Origin: Eutreptiella sp. 'Long Island Sound 2002'
Taxonomy: Eukaryota > Euglenozoa > Euglenophyceae > Eutreptiales > Eutreptiaceae
Direction of reading: 5' to 3'
NCBI GenBank assembly: GCA_964036045.1
Contig: OZ038378.1
Location: 22,616,441-22,680,440, forward strand
DNA length: 64,000 nt
Notes under the pieces: generated by a model
Told to the model about the DNA's origin: nothing
The model's database searches: none
Seen by the model: the letters and a program-made list of their open reading frames with translations, nothing else
Made by a program: the position numbers and the translations under genes
In this document: positions 50,701 through 62,700 of the stretch, piece by piece
Layout of the letters: each line of letters begins with the position of its first letter
How positions within the stretch are numbered: the first letter of the stretch is position 1

Positions 50701-53700
50701 AGTGCGGTGGCCTAGACCGCTTGACTGCCTCGCGGGTGGGTCCAGCGGGCCGGAAGTTCTTGCCCCGGTGGCATCTTGGCACCAGGCGCTGCGCAGCCTA
50801 CTCAATAGTGCCACCGCTCGTGTCTTGGTGAATGCGCTACACCGCTGCCACGAGGCTTATAATGATGTTTGGCAGGACCTGTGGTCTCAGCGCTGTGAAG
50901 GTGGTTGTGTCCCCTCCCGGCCAGTATTCTATTTCGGCACGACAACTGTACTTCGGGCAAGTTAATCCCTCTTTGCAAAGCAGCAATGTCTGGGTAGCCA
51001 GCATCTATATTGTATTTCCTGTTTCCTTATCCAATGGATTTTGATTTTTTTGCCATGGTGGGGCAAGAATGCGTCGTGGACAGGTTTACACAACCAGTGG
51101 GCGGAACACCGAATCCGGTGGCTCGGCCGCCCTCTGAGGAGTCGTTTGATACTCTATCGGGCTGTGCACTATGAGAAGCCTGCCCCACAACCTGATCAAC
51201 ATGGCAGTGGATGACGTCCTCAAGAGGGTGACAGAAGCCAGGGTGTCGGAACAGATCATCCGGGAATTGCAGGGTATGTGTCCTGGAATGCTTGCTGACA
51301 GGTCCTGGTTGGTCCCGGCGACAGATGAGCTGTCGACGGGGGATAATTTGAGAGCAGCGGAGCGACTTTTCCAAATGGGGGCGACAGACCATGGTATCGA
51401 GGGGTGGATGTTGCGCAATTTGCAGAGGTTGAGGGCATAATACCAACAAATTGTGCAAGATCGAGCCCGAAGCGAAAAAGACAGGGCTGAGAAGGGTAGA
51501 AACCCCCAGACTGGGGAAACCCTTGACGATCGGATGTATGAAGATGATGTCGCTGATGCAGGAGACAAATCGGCTAAGAGGAACCCCACAGAGCTGTCGA
51601 AAAAGACCTTGCGGAATCTGAGAAAGCGTCCTGGTGCCATCAACTAGGTCCGAAAATTGGGGCATACATTGGATACTCAAAGCGACTGGGATGAGGGATT
51701 TCCTCCGTGGGCGATTGGTGCTTACGAAATCATCATGAGTATGGACAAATGAGGCAAACAATACCTCAAGGATGAGGCACGGGCCGACAGGGAAAAGCAG
51801 AAGCCACGGGAAAAGAAGGCCAAGAAACAGGCAAGACGACAGGCCCGGAAGGCGGCGGGGAAGAAGTCTCGAGATTCGTCGGAGTCCTCGAGCAGTGACA
51901 GTGAGATGAGTTCGAGCGAGGAGAGTTCCGACAGCTCCAACAGCAGCGCGGAATCAACCCCCCGAAGGAGAACTGCACGGCGCAGAGTTGGGGGAGTGTT
52001 GAGTGGGGCGCTGGAGTTTAAAATCATCAATGGCAAGCGTCACTTCAAATCTCAAGCAGAAAAATGGGCGGACGGTAGTGCACCTCCCAGCAAGCTGTGT
52101 GAGAGATGTGGACAGCGACATTGGTGGCATGAGAGGAAAGAGTTCAACTGTTCCTGAATCGCTGGTGACCAAGTGGTGCCCGGAGAGGAGGGCGAGGGGT
52201 ACAGCGGGACAGCATTCCAGGAGGGGAGTGCAGAAGAGCGGAGAGGACCCATGCCCCTTTCCCGTGTTTAGGGAGCTGACGAGTCCGTGCAACAGATCGG
52301 CGAGGCCTTGTTGGACGCAGTGGACGCGGCAAAACAAGAGCTGGAGAAGGGGCAGTCTGGAAGAGATTGGAGAAAAAGAGTAGAGACGGTTACGTGGCGG
52401 GCATCCGACAATACCTGGGAGTCCTTCGCAGGTGCCCAGAGCTGGGGGTCCAAGGGGCCCTGAAGGAGGCACTTCTACAAGTGGTGCGAGCAAGACACTA
52501 TGAGGGACCCATCAAGAAAGTGCTTTCGGGATTACATATCGTGGAGAAAGCAGGGAGAATACCGACGATCGTCCAGGCAGGAGGTTGGCAGATGTTCAGG
52601 GCAATGGAGAAGCTGCGAATCCGTAGGACGGGGGTCCAAGTGCGTTGGGCCCCGTCAGCGATATTCCGTGTGATGGTGGCCAAGAGAGCAACGCTGTCAT
52701 GGGCAGAAGCCGAGGCAATGGCGATGGCGGTTTTGGCGGGCACAAACCTGCTCTGTGTCAGCGAGGCGATTATGATACGGACAAAGGAGCAAGGAGTGTG
52801 CGAGTTTTTAGGGGTCAAGAACATAGTGGGATGGCACATGCAGCCGGTGGGACCATGGGGAGGGCGCTATCTTGAATTCCTACATTGGGGAAGGCAAAGG
52901 CACACAGGAAGGGCGGAGCAATGTGGAAATTTCGGAAGCGTACGAGAGTTGGAATAACAGTTCACGCTCTTGGTGGCATAGACATCATGGCCAGAACTGT
53001 GATGGCACAGCCTACAACGATCTGGGGCAGCCCAGCTATGGGCTAGCGGGTGCAGCAGGAGTACGTTGCAGCTGGCAGGGGATTGGAAAACCCCCACAAT
53101 TGCGCTCCACTATGCCACTCCAAGACACGCCTGGATTTAGGAAGAAAGGTGCCCACAGCCAGTACCAGTGTACGAAGAGGATTCGATACAGGCCAACGTG
53201 GGCGCCTTGTGTAGCCAGCATTGGTGGGCAGCGTGGATTCGTAAAGAGGTCCGTGATTCAGGCCTTGGCAGACGTCACGGGGAGAGGCTGGGTGAAGAGA
53301 AGTCGAGACAGGCAAGAGCAAAACGACAACGCACGCGTGGTGCGTGAGACTCGGAGATTACAGAGCGACTGGCTGGCAGAGAAGAGGATGATTCAGAGGC
53401 AAAATATCAATTCGAGGACGGAGCCACATGCTGATGGGGACGGAGAGAGGGCCGTACACCAGAGTACAGGGGAGGAAGCGAAGAACCGGTCGAGTTGCAG
53501 GACGTGCGATGCGATACAAGCGGTCACTGGTATGGCCAGTGTGCCAGGTGAGGAAGTTCCCTGGCTGAATGCCGCGCTTTTGTGAATGGTTCATGGAGTA
53601 CAGGATGCGACGAATTCTGAGGGGGTGGCCGAACCTGGAGTTCTGGAGGCCATGGAGACGCTGTCACAAGTTGGCCTGTCACAGGCAAGCGCGTAGTCCT

Positions 53701-56700
53701 AGTATCCTGAGGAAAAGGATGCTTGCAGGGCTGACCCTGAACAGGCTAGCAGGGCGGGTGGGGGCTGTAGGTAGTGTTCAAGTGGCCCCCAGCCTGTGGC
53801 AGACTTGGGTACCAAGTGAGTTGTGCAAGAGGTACCACGATTGGGAGTCACATACTGAACCAGAGTTATCCAAAGGCAGAGGGGTAAAGGAGATGCTGGA
53901 GGCCATACAAGTGGCGGGGGGGGGGGGGGTCTGGAAAGCAACCGGAGACAAGTAGGCCACGGGACGGGTGGTAGTTATCCCGAAAAACTCGGAAAAGTGC
54001 ACCATGATTTTGAACTGCGAGGAGCAAAATCACGCGAGTGGAGTTAAGCCAAAAGGGTTCCAGGTTGAGAAAATACGTGACCGTTTTTGAAAACGTGGTG
54101 GTTTTTGAAAACAAGCAATCGAGGTGGGGGATGTGTAAGTTAGATCTAAGCAACTACTGGAGCATCCGACTGCCGGCCTAGTGGAAGAACAATTTTAAGA
54201 TATGTGGGGGAGGGGGGGGGGGTATAGATGGATCAGGCTACCTTTTGGATGGTCTTTCAGTCCGGTGGTGTGCCAGAAATTGACTGCAGGTATTGTTCGA
54301 GGTGTGTTGGCCCGTCTGCATACAGATGGTTTTGTTTACTTGGATGACATTCTTCTTGTGGCTAGACGGTCAAAGGTGAAACGAGGTGCGTGTTGCGTCG
54401 TACAGAAGCTGTGTCGGGCAGGGTTTCTGATCAGTGCAAAGTCTGTGTGTGAGCCGACACAGAGATTACACTTCATTGGGAAGTGGTTTGATACGGAGAA
54501 AGCGAATGTGGGGCTCCTTCAACCCCTTCCGAAACTCCTAACACCGACAAACTTCTTTCACACGTTTCCGTACCACTTGACTCGATGACGAGCGAAGGAG
54601 ACGAACGAGAACTCCGTCTCCTACACGCACACCCGAGCAAAGATTTGTTGCCGTCTTCAAAGGAAGATTCGGAAGAGACCCGTCTCCTTCTACGGGAACC
54701 AACAGGGGCTATTGGTTCGAATTTTGGGGGTTGTGGGTTTTGGCTGGGATTGGACCGTTTGACTCCCTGTTGATGTCACGCCTCCTGGGGCGTTTGGAAT
54801 GGGCATGAGACCCAATGCAGGTGCAGCGGCTTTCCTGGCCGGTGCATATCAGTGGATGCAGGGCAGCCATTTTCGCTATGGGTTGCCAGTTTTGAGGTCT
54901 TTGATGACCACCATCATTTTTGCTATATTGCCCTAGAGGCTTAAGCCTGATGTTTGTCCTGTCCTGCCTGTGAAGGGGGTGGATGATGCGCATGTCCTGT
55001 TTTGTGACGCAGCTCCGTCTAACGATGGCCGCCGATTTTTCATGGGTGTGTACTTTCCAGGTGGACAATACCGGCACTGGAGGTGTCCTAAATGGATAAG
55101 GACTTTGCAGCAGGCAGAACTGCTTGCAATTGTACGCAGTTTTCAATTGGTGGCCTTTATGGGCTGGAACAGAGCTTATTTGGGCTTAGGCTGTTCTGTG
55201 GCGCGTGCACAGGCCACTTCCTTACGTGCTAGCACAGAGTTGCACGTTCAACAGCGTATACTGCGCCGTTTCTTTTGGTTCCGCTCCTGGTCATGACCGG
55301 TTATGACTGCTTTTTGGGCTACTACTGAAATAAACCCTGCAGATCCAGCGAGTCGTGCGTTTGATTTTCGTAACAGGCACGGGATCCGTAGGAATGCAAA
55401 CACTCATTTTCGTGCCTGGCAATTTGCACAAGAACCTGTTTGTGGCAGGCCCTGTGGTCTCAGCGCTATGAAGGTGGCTGTGTCCCCTCCCGGTCGGTAC
55501 TTCCACTTGTTTGCAGCGGATGTGGTGTCACGGCGCCGGTGTGGGTGCACCAGTGCGCCTCTGTCCCATCGTGTGAGCCCTGTCGTGAGAGGGCTGGTAG
55601 GTGGTGGCCCAAAGCAATGTGGGTGCTACAGCACTCGGGACAGATGTCCCGCGTGAAAGGTGATCCGGCGTGACTTGCAGGAAGTGCAAGTGGATTGGGT
55701 GCACTGCCCTGATGGTCCATCCGTTGTGCTTCCCCTGCTTCTATGGTGGGCGGTAGTGGATGGGGACTCCCGGATCTTGTGGCTATGGCATCAAAGGGGA
55801 GGCCCGGCGACACAATGAGAGGACGGCGGGGTGCGCGTACGACGCAATGTGGCCAGGTGCCCGCCTGGAGCGCATACTGGGCACTGTCAGGGGGGTTCTT
55901 AGTGCATGTGCAAACGAGATGGTGTAATGGATGTGGCCTCCTCCCGACCTGTGCGTGGGACATCGGCGGGTTTGATTTGACGGCCATTGCGGCGTCGCAG
56001 GTTGTGCCGGCCTGATAGTGCGCATCACCGCCCCTGCATGGATAGCTGGAAGGTGGTATAGCTACGCCCGCCTGTCCTAGGTCGCCAACTGCAATAGTGA
56101 GGTGTCATGGGTCCTCCCGACCAGGGGAATAAGGCCCAAACCCCTGTATGGTATTCCCATGGCGCCGGGGTCTAGACTGGCGGCCTGGCTACAGCAGCCA
56201 CGGGGGTTCGTCCTCGGGTTACTCCGGGGGATCACATGAGTGGGCACACGTCCTCACGCTGGCAGTGCCAGTATCGGCAAAGAGCTGTGGAGGGCAGCTG
56301 GGTGAACTAGACTCCGTGTGGGGCCATCGCAGCGTGGATGGCCACACGAGAGACGAAGAGATGGTGTGTATCGCTAATGGGTGACAGGGGGGGAATGTTG
56401 TTGGCCGGAAGACTCTCTGCAGGCTTTATGGGCTTTGAGGGGTGTACGTACGTGGAGTCTGGGGGTACGGAGCAGCCGCTATGGGGATGCCCCTTGACCC
56501 CAGGAACAACTCAAGGAGGTATTGGGGCTGCCCACGGGCCCCAGGAGAAACTTCATGGGGGTATAGGGGTGTCCCTTGACCCCAAGACCAACCCAGGGAG
56601 GTATCGGGACCGCCCACGGGCCCCAGGAGAAAATCAGCGGGGGTATGGGGATGCCCCTTGACCCAGGGAGGTATAGGGGCCGCCCACGGGCCCCGGGAGA

Positions 56701-59700
56701 AAATCAGTGGGAGTACCGGGGTGTCCCGTGACCCCTGGAACAACTCATGGAGGTATTGGGGTGTCCCTCTAACCCCTGAAACAACTCAGAGGGGGCACTG
56801 GGGCATCCCCTGACCCCTCAAGAGAACTTAAGGGACCCTGCCTGCGGGCATGTACATAGCCTAACCGCTTGACCTATGCACACATGTCCAGAGACACGGC
56901 GACGGAGACGGTGGCGGTGGAGGGTGCAGTTTGTTAGGCACATGGGTGTGGGGCGTACGTGGCTGTATGTGGTCAGGCGAGGCTTGGTGGCGGTGTGTGC
57001 GGGAGGTGGTGCATGGCAGAGCCGCTGGCAGTAGGCAAGGGGTGTCGAAGGCTAGGTAGTGTCGGCGGCGTTGAGGGGCTATATATGTCGTGTGTGGTAG
57101 TTATGGCAGACCGGTGCACGGGGCAATGCGAGTGGCGGTAACGTGGCGAGGCATGGCGGGCAGGGTGGCGTGTCAAGTGTGGCCTGTGGTGGCCCATTGT
57201 ACACAATGCTTGTATGAGAGGCCCAGGGGGTGAGGCAAAGGCCAATGCTATAAGTGGGCATGCCACGTCACAAGTGGCTGCCGAACCTGCGGCCTTGTCA
57301 CTCCTGTGGCAGAGATGGCACAACCACGGTAGCTAGCCAACCATTGCAGGTAAGGGTCAAGGGTAGGCACCAAGGCATCGTATGTGGGCCAGACGAGGTG
57401 ATCCTCGTTACCACGGCCCGGGGCGAACCTCTGGTGAGTACCCCTACAGGTGGTTGATAACCAAGCTACAACACCCACCATCCCGAGTCCCAGCCAGCGA
57501 AATTCACGAGTTGTGCCTCTCATGCCGCGGGGTGGCCGGCATCCCCCCTGTAGACCCTCGTGTTAAAATGTATGAGTATATGTACGGTGGCAACAGGCCC
57601 GCTCAGGTAACCACCTGTGGGGATGGGGGAGCTCGTCTATATATGGGGTCTTGTAGGAGACATAGAGGGGTACAGATGCTGTCATTGGGCGGCAACGGAA
57701 AGTTATGTTGTGCACATGTGGGTTATTGTATTTTGGGCAAGGGATCAAGGGGTGGTGCCCGTGGTGGGTTGCAATACTGACGACCTATGCGACACGGAGA
57801 TGGGGGCAATGAAGGCTGAGGGCCAGGCTAGGCTGGAGCTCCCCATAAATCCTGGCTACAAGTCTGTGGGCTCTTGCATGTGCGGTACTGAGAGGAGGGC
57901 TCAGGGTAGACGTGGGCAGTGGGGGTTATATGGTAGGGTACGCCCCGAAGGAGTACATCGACGGGGCCTAACCTTGTTTCGCTGCATGCGTGCTGCTTTG
58001 TTTCTTGGTTGCTGCAGTGCACCCATAGGAAGCGCCCTTGCTTGCTGCTTGATGCAGTGCTGCTACGTTGCCATGCCTTGCCCCCTTACCCCCGGCGATC
58101 CAACGGGCCAGCGCTCGTCGCCGTTGCTAATGCTAAAGCTCTGCAGCTGCCACTGCCCCCAAAGCATGGTTGGCTGGTATTCCTGGTCCTTTGGATCCTC
58201 TGTCATGCTGTGGGCCACCTCAGGCAGCCCTGGGACCCGCGGGATCGAGCAAGGCAGGAACCACCTGTCGGTGCGAGATGCCCGGTAACTCCAGTAGACG
58301 GCATGATAAGTGGTTATGACTATGACTATAACTATGTGCTTGTGTATGTGTATGCATTTATGCATGTGGATGTACATGTATGTCATCTGTGTGATTGGCA
58401 TGCACTCACAATCACACCCATGCATCGTGTGCACAAATATACACAAATGTAGCCCTTACACAACCGCCAGTCTGCGGGGTAATGCACGGAGGTGCTTGTC
58501 TGTGTCCCAATCTCGCTTTCCTAAGCCCCGTAGGATTCTCCCTGGCACTGCGCATTTTGTAAACAAACGTGTGTGCGCGTGCACACACATACATATCCAC
58601 ACACGCACACACCAACGGGGCATCACACACACATACATCACAGATCATATTGTTGTTCCAATGCCAGTTGGGACGGGGAGTGTGTCTGTGGTGGTGTGTC
58701 TTAGGACTTGTAAATGGCACGTTGAGGTTGGTAACCTTTGTTTACGCAGTAAACAATAGTTTAATACACGCGTGTGACCATCGTCGTCTTTAGAACTCAC
58801 CCTCGCCGACCCTGAATGCCTTTGTCTACTGATTTTGAGTGCATGCCTGTGAGGTGAGGGAAGTAACTATTGGCCGATGAAAAGCCTGCGCATGGGTCAC
58901 CGTGTCTGTGTCATTCAGGCGTGTCCTGGGCAGGTGGCAATCATTGGATAGTGAACCTCTCTCACCCAAATGCATACACATACATGACCACACACCTGCA
59001 CATACGCACACAAAAAAATGTATATGTCTGCGGCGCGTGTGTGTGTTTGTGCTGCCTCCTACAGTTTGTCGTCGCTTGCGCCTACAAGTTTGGTGCTGGG
59101 ACGATGGTTCCTCCTCCTTGCCGTCTGACCACCCCTTGTCACTCAGATCCGCGGCGCCAATGCCCCCCGTCATCACAAGTCAGGCTGCTCCACGGCGCAA
59201 CACATCAAGTTTCTCCGTAGACCCGTCCGCAGGCCGCATTTCCTTCGCCCTCACCAACACAGCTGCTCCTACATTTTCACAGGTCAACCTGTTGGTCTGC
59301 CCACACACGAGCTCGCTCCTGAATTCCAGCATTTCCGCCCTCCTCGTTTTCCCACAGTGATGCGAGGTGAGGTGAGGTGCGGTGAGATCCGGTGCATCGC
59401 TGATAGCGAACCATTAGTCTTGTTATGAGGGCCGTGGGACTTGAACCGTGGACGCCCCGCTGTCGCGCTCATGCCATGCTCAGTCAGTCCGAGTGTTTGT
59501 TATGCAGTGCCCCCAGGGTTCGAACCAGGGTCCTACAGCTGAGGTACGTGACCTGTCTTTTTCCCACTACACCGACCCACCCTCGCTGTGGTTGTCAGTT
59601 GACCGACAAAGGCCAACCGCCTGCGGCAGTCAACTGCTGGCTCCATCAGGCGATTCGCCAACCGGAAGTCAAAGATTGAACGATACGAGTCGACCGTAGC

Positions 59701-62700
59701 TGTGGGCGGTTCAGACAGCAGACACCAGAATTCTTTGTTGGGGGGGGGGTACATTAATTCACCAGATTAACGTTAATGTTTATAAGTAACATTCATGGCA
59801 ATATAACATCAACAACCAGGCAAAGAGGTGCGCCACCCTTGCACAGTGGAAGCCATGCACATCATTATAGTCTTCTTCAGCTTGGTATTTGGGATTAAAA
59901 TGGTACATTAGACAAGATTCACCAACCGAGCATCTATGTAGTGTATCAGAAAAGCGGGGAAGTGGGGATTACAATTGTCAAGTGACAGTCTTTTGGACCA
60001 CGAAATCTCATCCACCACCGCATCCAAATAGTTCCGAACACATGCAACATTTGTATTTTATCTCCAGCGTCCACTTAATCCCTGGTCATAGGTGCAACCC
60101 AAGAATGCGTTAAAATGTTGATTCTCTGTTGACCCCGAGTTAACCCCGAGCTGCATTGGACTTATTTTGGTCAGCAGGCCAATGCGGCGGTGTTTTCCTG
60201 GCTGTGGTTTGGTGCAGAGGCTTTAGGTGTCTCGGCTACTGAGGGGGTGCCTTAAGCGCAGTGCACGCGCAGTGCAACTATTTGGGCGTCTGGCCGTACT
60301 AGAGACCCATACTTTGAGATTCTAGGGGCCCCTAGGGGCATCATGGTGACCCCTAGGGGAGGTTTTGACTTCTGATTTTGTCCCCCTTTGTTTGGGGATC
60401 CCCGAGAATGTGACATTTCTTTCATTCTGCAACTGTGTCATGTTGTGCACACAAGTTGCGTATTCTCAATGTGTACTTAGTTGACAATGGAACACAAAGA
60501 CAGTTGTGTGTTGTTGAGGATGGCGACCAATGCGCTGTTCATGGCTTTTCCACAACATGCTTGCGTGGAGGTTTGCTCTTTTATGTCCAGATTTATAATG
60601 CCTGCTGGATGTATTTTGGATATCACCGAGGTTATGTCGCTAGTGTTGGACTCCTGGATTGGTGAGTTTGGGTCACCTAATTCTAAGGGCGTTTCCAAGG
60701 GGTGTGCCTGGGGGCTCTTCGGGGGGAACATAGTCTAAGTAGCGCGCAGTGCAAGGATTCCCCCTGAGAGGATCGCCTCATTCTTCCTCCAAACCGAGGG
60801 GTTTGTTAGTTCGCTAACCACCGAGGGAGATCCAAGGTGTACTGTTGGCCAAGTCATATGAAAATACGTTTGTCTCAATCAAAGCACTTGGTGCTTTGAT
60901 TGAGACCATCGAACAATAGTTGGTCATCAGCATGTTTAGCAGTGCATCTTGTTTATCCTGGCACCGAGTTTCTCATTGGCTAACGGGTTGAAGAAGAAAC
61001 CAAAACATCTTGGACCATCAGAAGAATTGGACCTCAGAAAGTAGTACGCCTGAAGCGAATTGTGCTGCATTTCAGCCACCCGGCTGGATGCCACACGTTG
61101 CAATGTGCACACATCAACCACACGGTGCTGCAAGACACATTTGCACACATTCAAATAACCACACGCTCACACGCTCAAACACTCACACACAACAACCATA
61201 GCGCCACCGAGAACTCATTTGTTCTGGCACAGGTTGGTTGATCCAAAGGATGTGGGGCAGGAAGCTCTGCTTTGCCACAGCTGCCTCTTGCCGAGGGAGT
61301 CATGTCCCCTGCACCACAAGGTAAGGGCGAGGTTCCCTACCACGCTTTGCACTTTGAGCCAAATTCATATTCTCTCCTTTGCACAGATCAATGCTGTCAA
61401 CACTTCAGCGGGCACATTTTTTTGTTTGACCCTGCAGTGTGGAACAGGCATTCTCAGTGCACCACGGCTTTTTGTGGTTTTGCATTTGGTGCCCCAGATA
61501 CCCTTTTGCATGTCAGAAGTGAAGGTGTCTGTTGAATATCAACGTAAGGAAGACAAATGGAAGGATGCGAAATCTGCTTATGGGGTCATGGGGGGAAGGG
61601 GGGGAAGGGGTTAAATGGGTGAGGTCTAAAGGCTGTTCTCAGTCTGAGTCAATGTCAATAATGTCATATTCATGCCATTCTTCATTGATACACATAAGAG
61701 GGTGGCCCATCGGAAAGGACATCAACATCCACAGCTGTGCCCCACAGATATTAGGCATTTTCAGCCTGGACACATCCACGCCCTTCAAACACAGGATCCG
61801 GTGCCAAGTCACGACCATTTGCAGGGGTTGTCCAGGGGTATGTCAGCAGGCACCCAATATTGACCCATCCCACTTGAGCGCTCCGGTATGCCACATGCAA
61901 GGATCCAATTCCATTCAATACTTGAAGGTCCAAAAAAAATAATAAAACGGTTCACAGTGTTCATCCTCAGACACATTCCGCATGCACGTGGGCATACACA
62001 TGCAGACACGTGTGCTGGCTCACACAATGTGTTGAGGCTGAATGATCAAGTGAGGAGGAGGATTCTACCTCAAATACCTCAAAATGCTGCCCTGCTTAAC
62101 ACACGCACCATGCAGTACAACATTGTACACATACACGCACCCGTACGCAGAGAAACAGCTGTTTTAATACAGAAGTGTTGCCCGGGTTTTTCAGGCTGGC
62201 CCGCGCAGATATGTGCATGCCGCACATCCCTCTTTTGGGACCCTCCCTTCAAACCCAGCCACCGCAGACATTTTGCTCGTTTCATCCATCCATTTGCAGA
62301 CCAATGCACACGGGAAACATATGTTCAGCACCCATCCCCACTCTCCCCCTCTGGCACCCCCCCCCCCCCGCCGCCGCTGCAGTGAAAGTGGTAGATCAGC
62401 AGGTGAGGCAGAGTGCTATTGCCCAAATTGGGCTGGGCTGCAACCACGCTCTCAATTTACAGGTGGTGGTGACGCTTGGGCAAATTGTTGTGCTAAAGCA
62501 GAGCTTTCAAGAGGCAGACCGCAAGGGGACTGGACTGCTGGCCTACAGCGAAGTCGAAAAATGGGTTGAGGGTCGCTACCGCGCTGGTCTGACGGCAGAT
62601 GCTGCTGCAACCATGGTAGCCAAGGTGTGTGTGTGTGTGGGTGGGTGTGTGGGGGGGGCATGGGCGCGGGCGCGGGCGCGGGCGCCCGTGCGAGCGTGCG

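Larger units (their letters stand above)
50868..55501 (+). mobile_element. DIRS-like tyrosine-recombinase retroelement, decayed
   Basis: In order on the plus strand: gag-like frame, tyrosine recombinase, reverse transcriptase, RNase H. A ~60-bp segment (GTGGTCTCAGCGCT.TGAAGG to TCCCGG) occurs at both ends, 50,868-50,936 and 55,440-55,499, and may be a terminal direct repeat. All parts carry stops or frameshifts. Tyrosine-recombinase retroelements (DIRS, Ngaro, PAT, Kangaroo) integrate through a circular intermediate and lack an integrase or usual target duplication. It sits in the 12-kb intron in the gene's own orientation. Confidence 0.75.
55671..59183. other. Intron 16, right part
   Basis: No gene recognised. 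Plus-strand frames around 57,250-57,800 are Cys/Gly-rich (LRPCHSCGRDGTTTVASQPL) but broken. Repeats at 56.46-56.83 kb and 58.31-58.43 kb are listed separately. Confidence 0.35.

Noticed and set aside
59500-59582. Functional tRNA gene on the minus strand
   Set aside because: Box A and B are good but the T-stem halves do not pair and no acceptor stem is seen.
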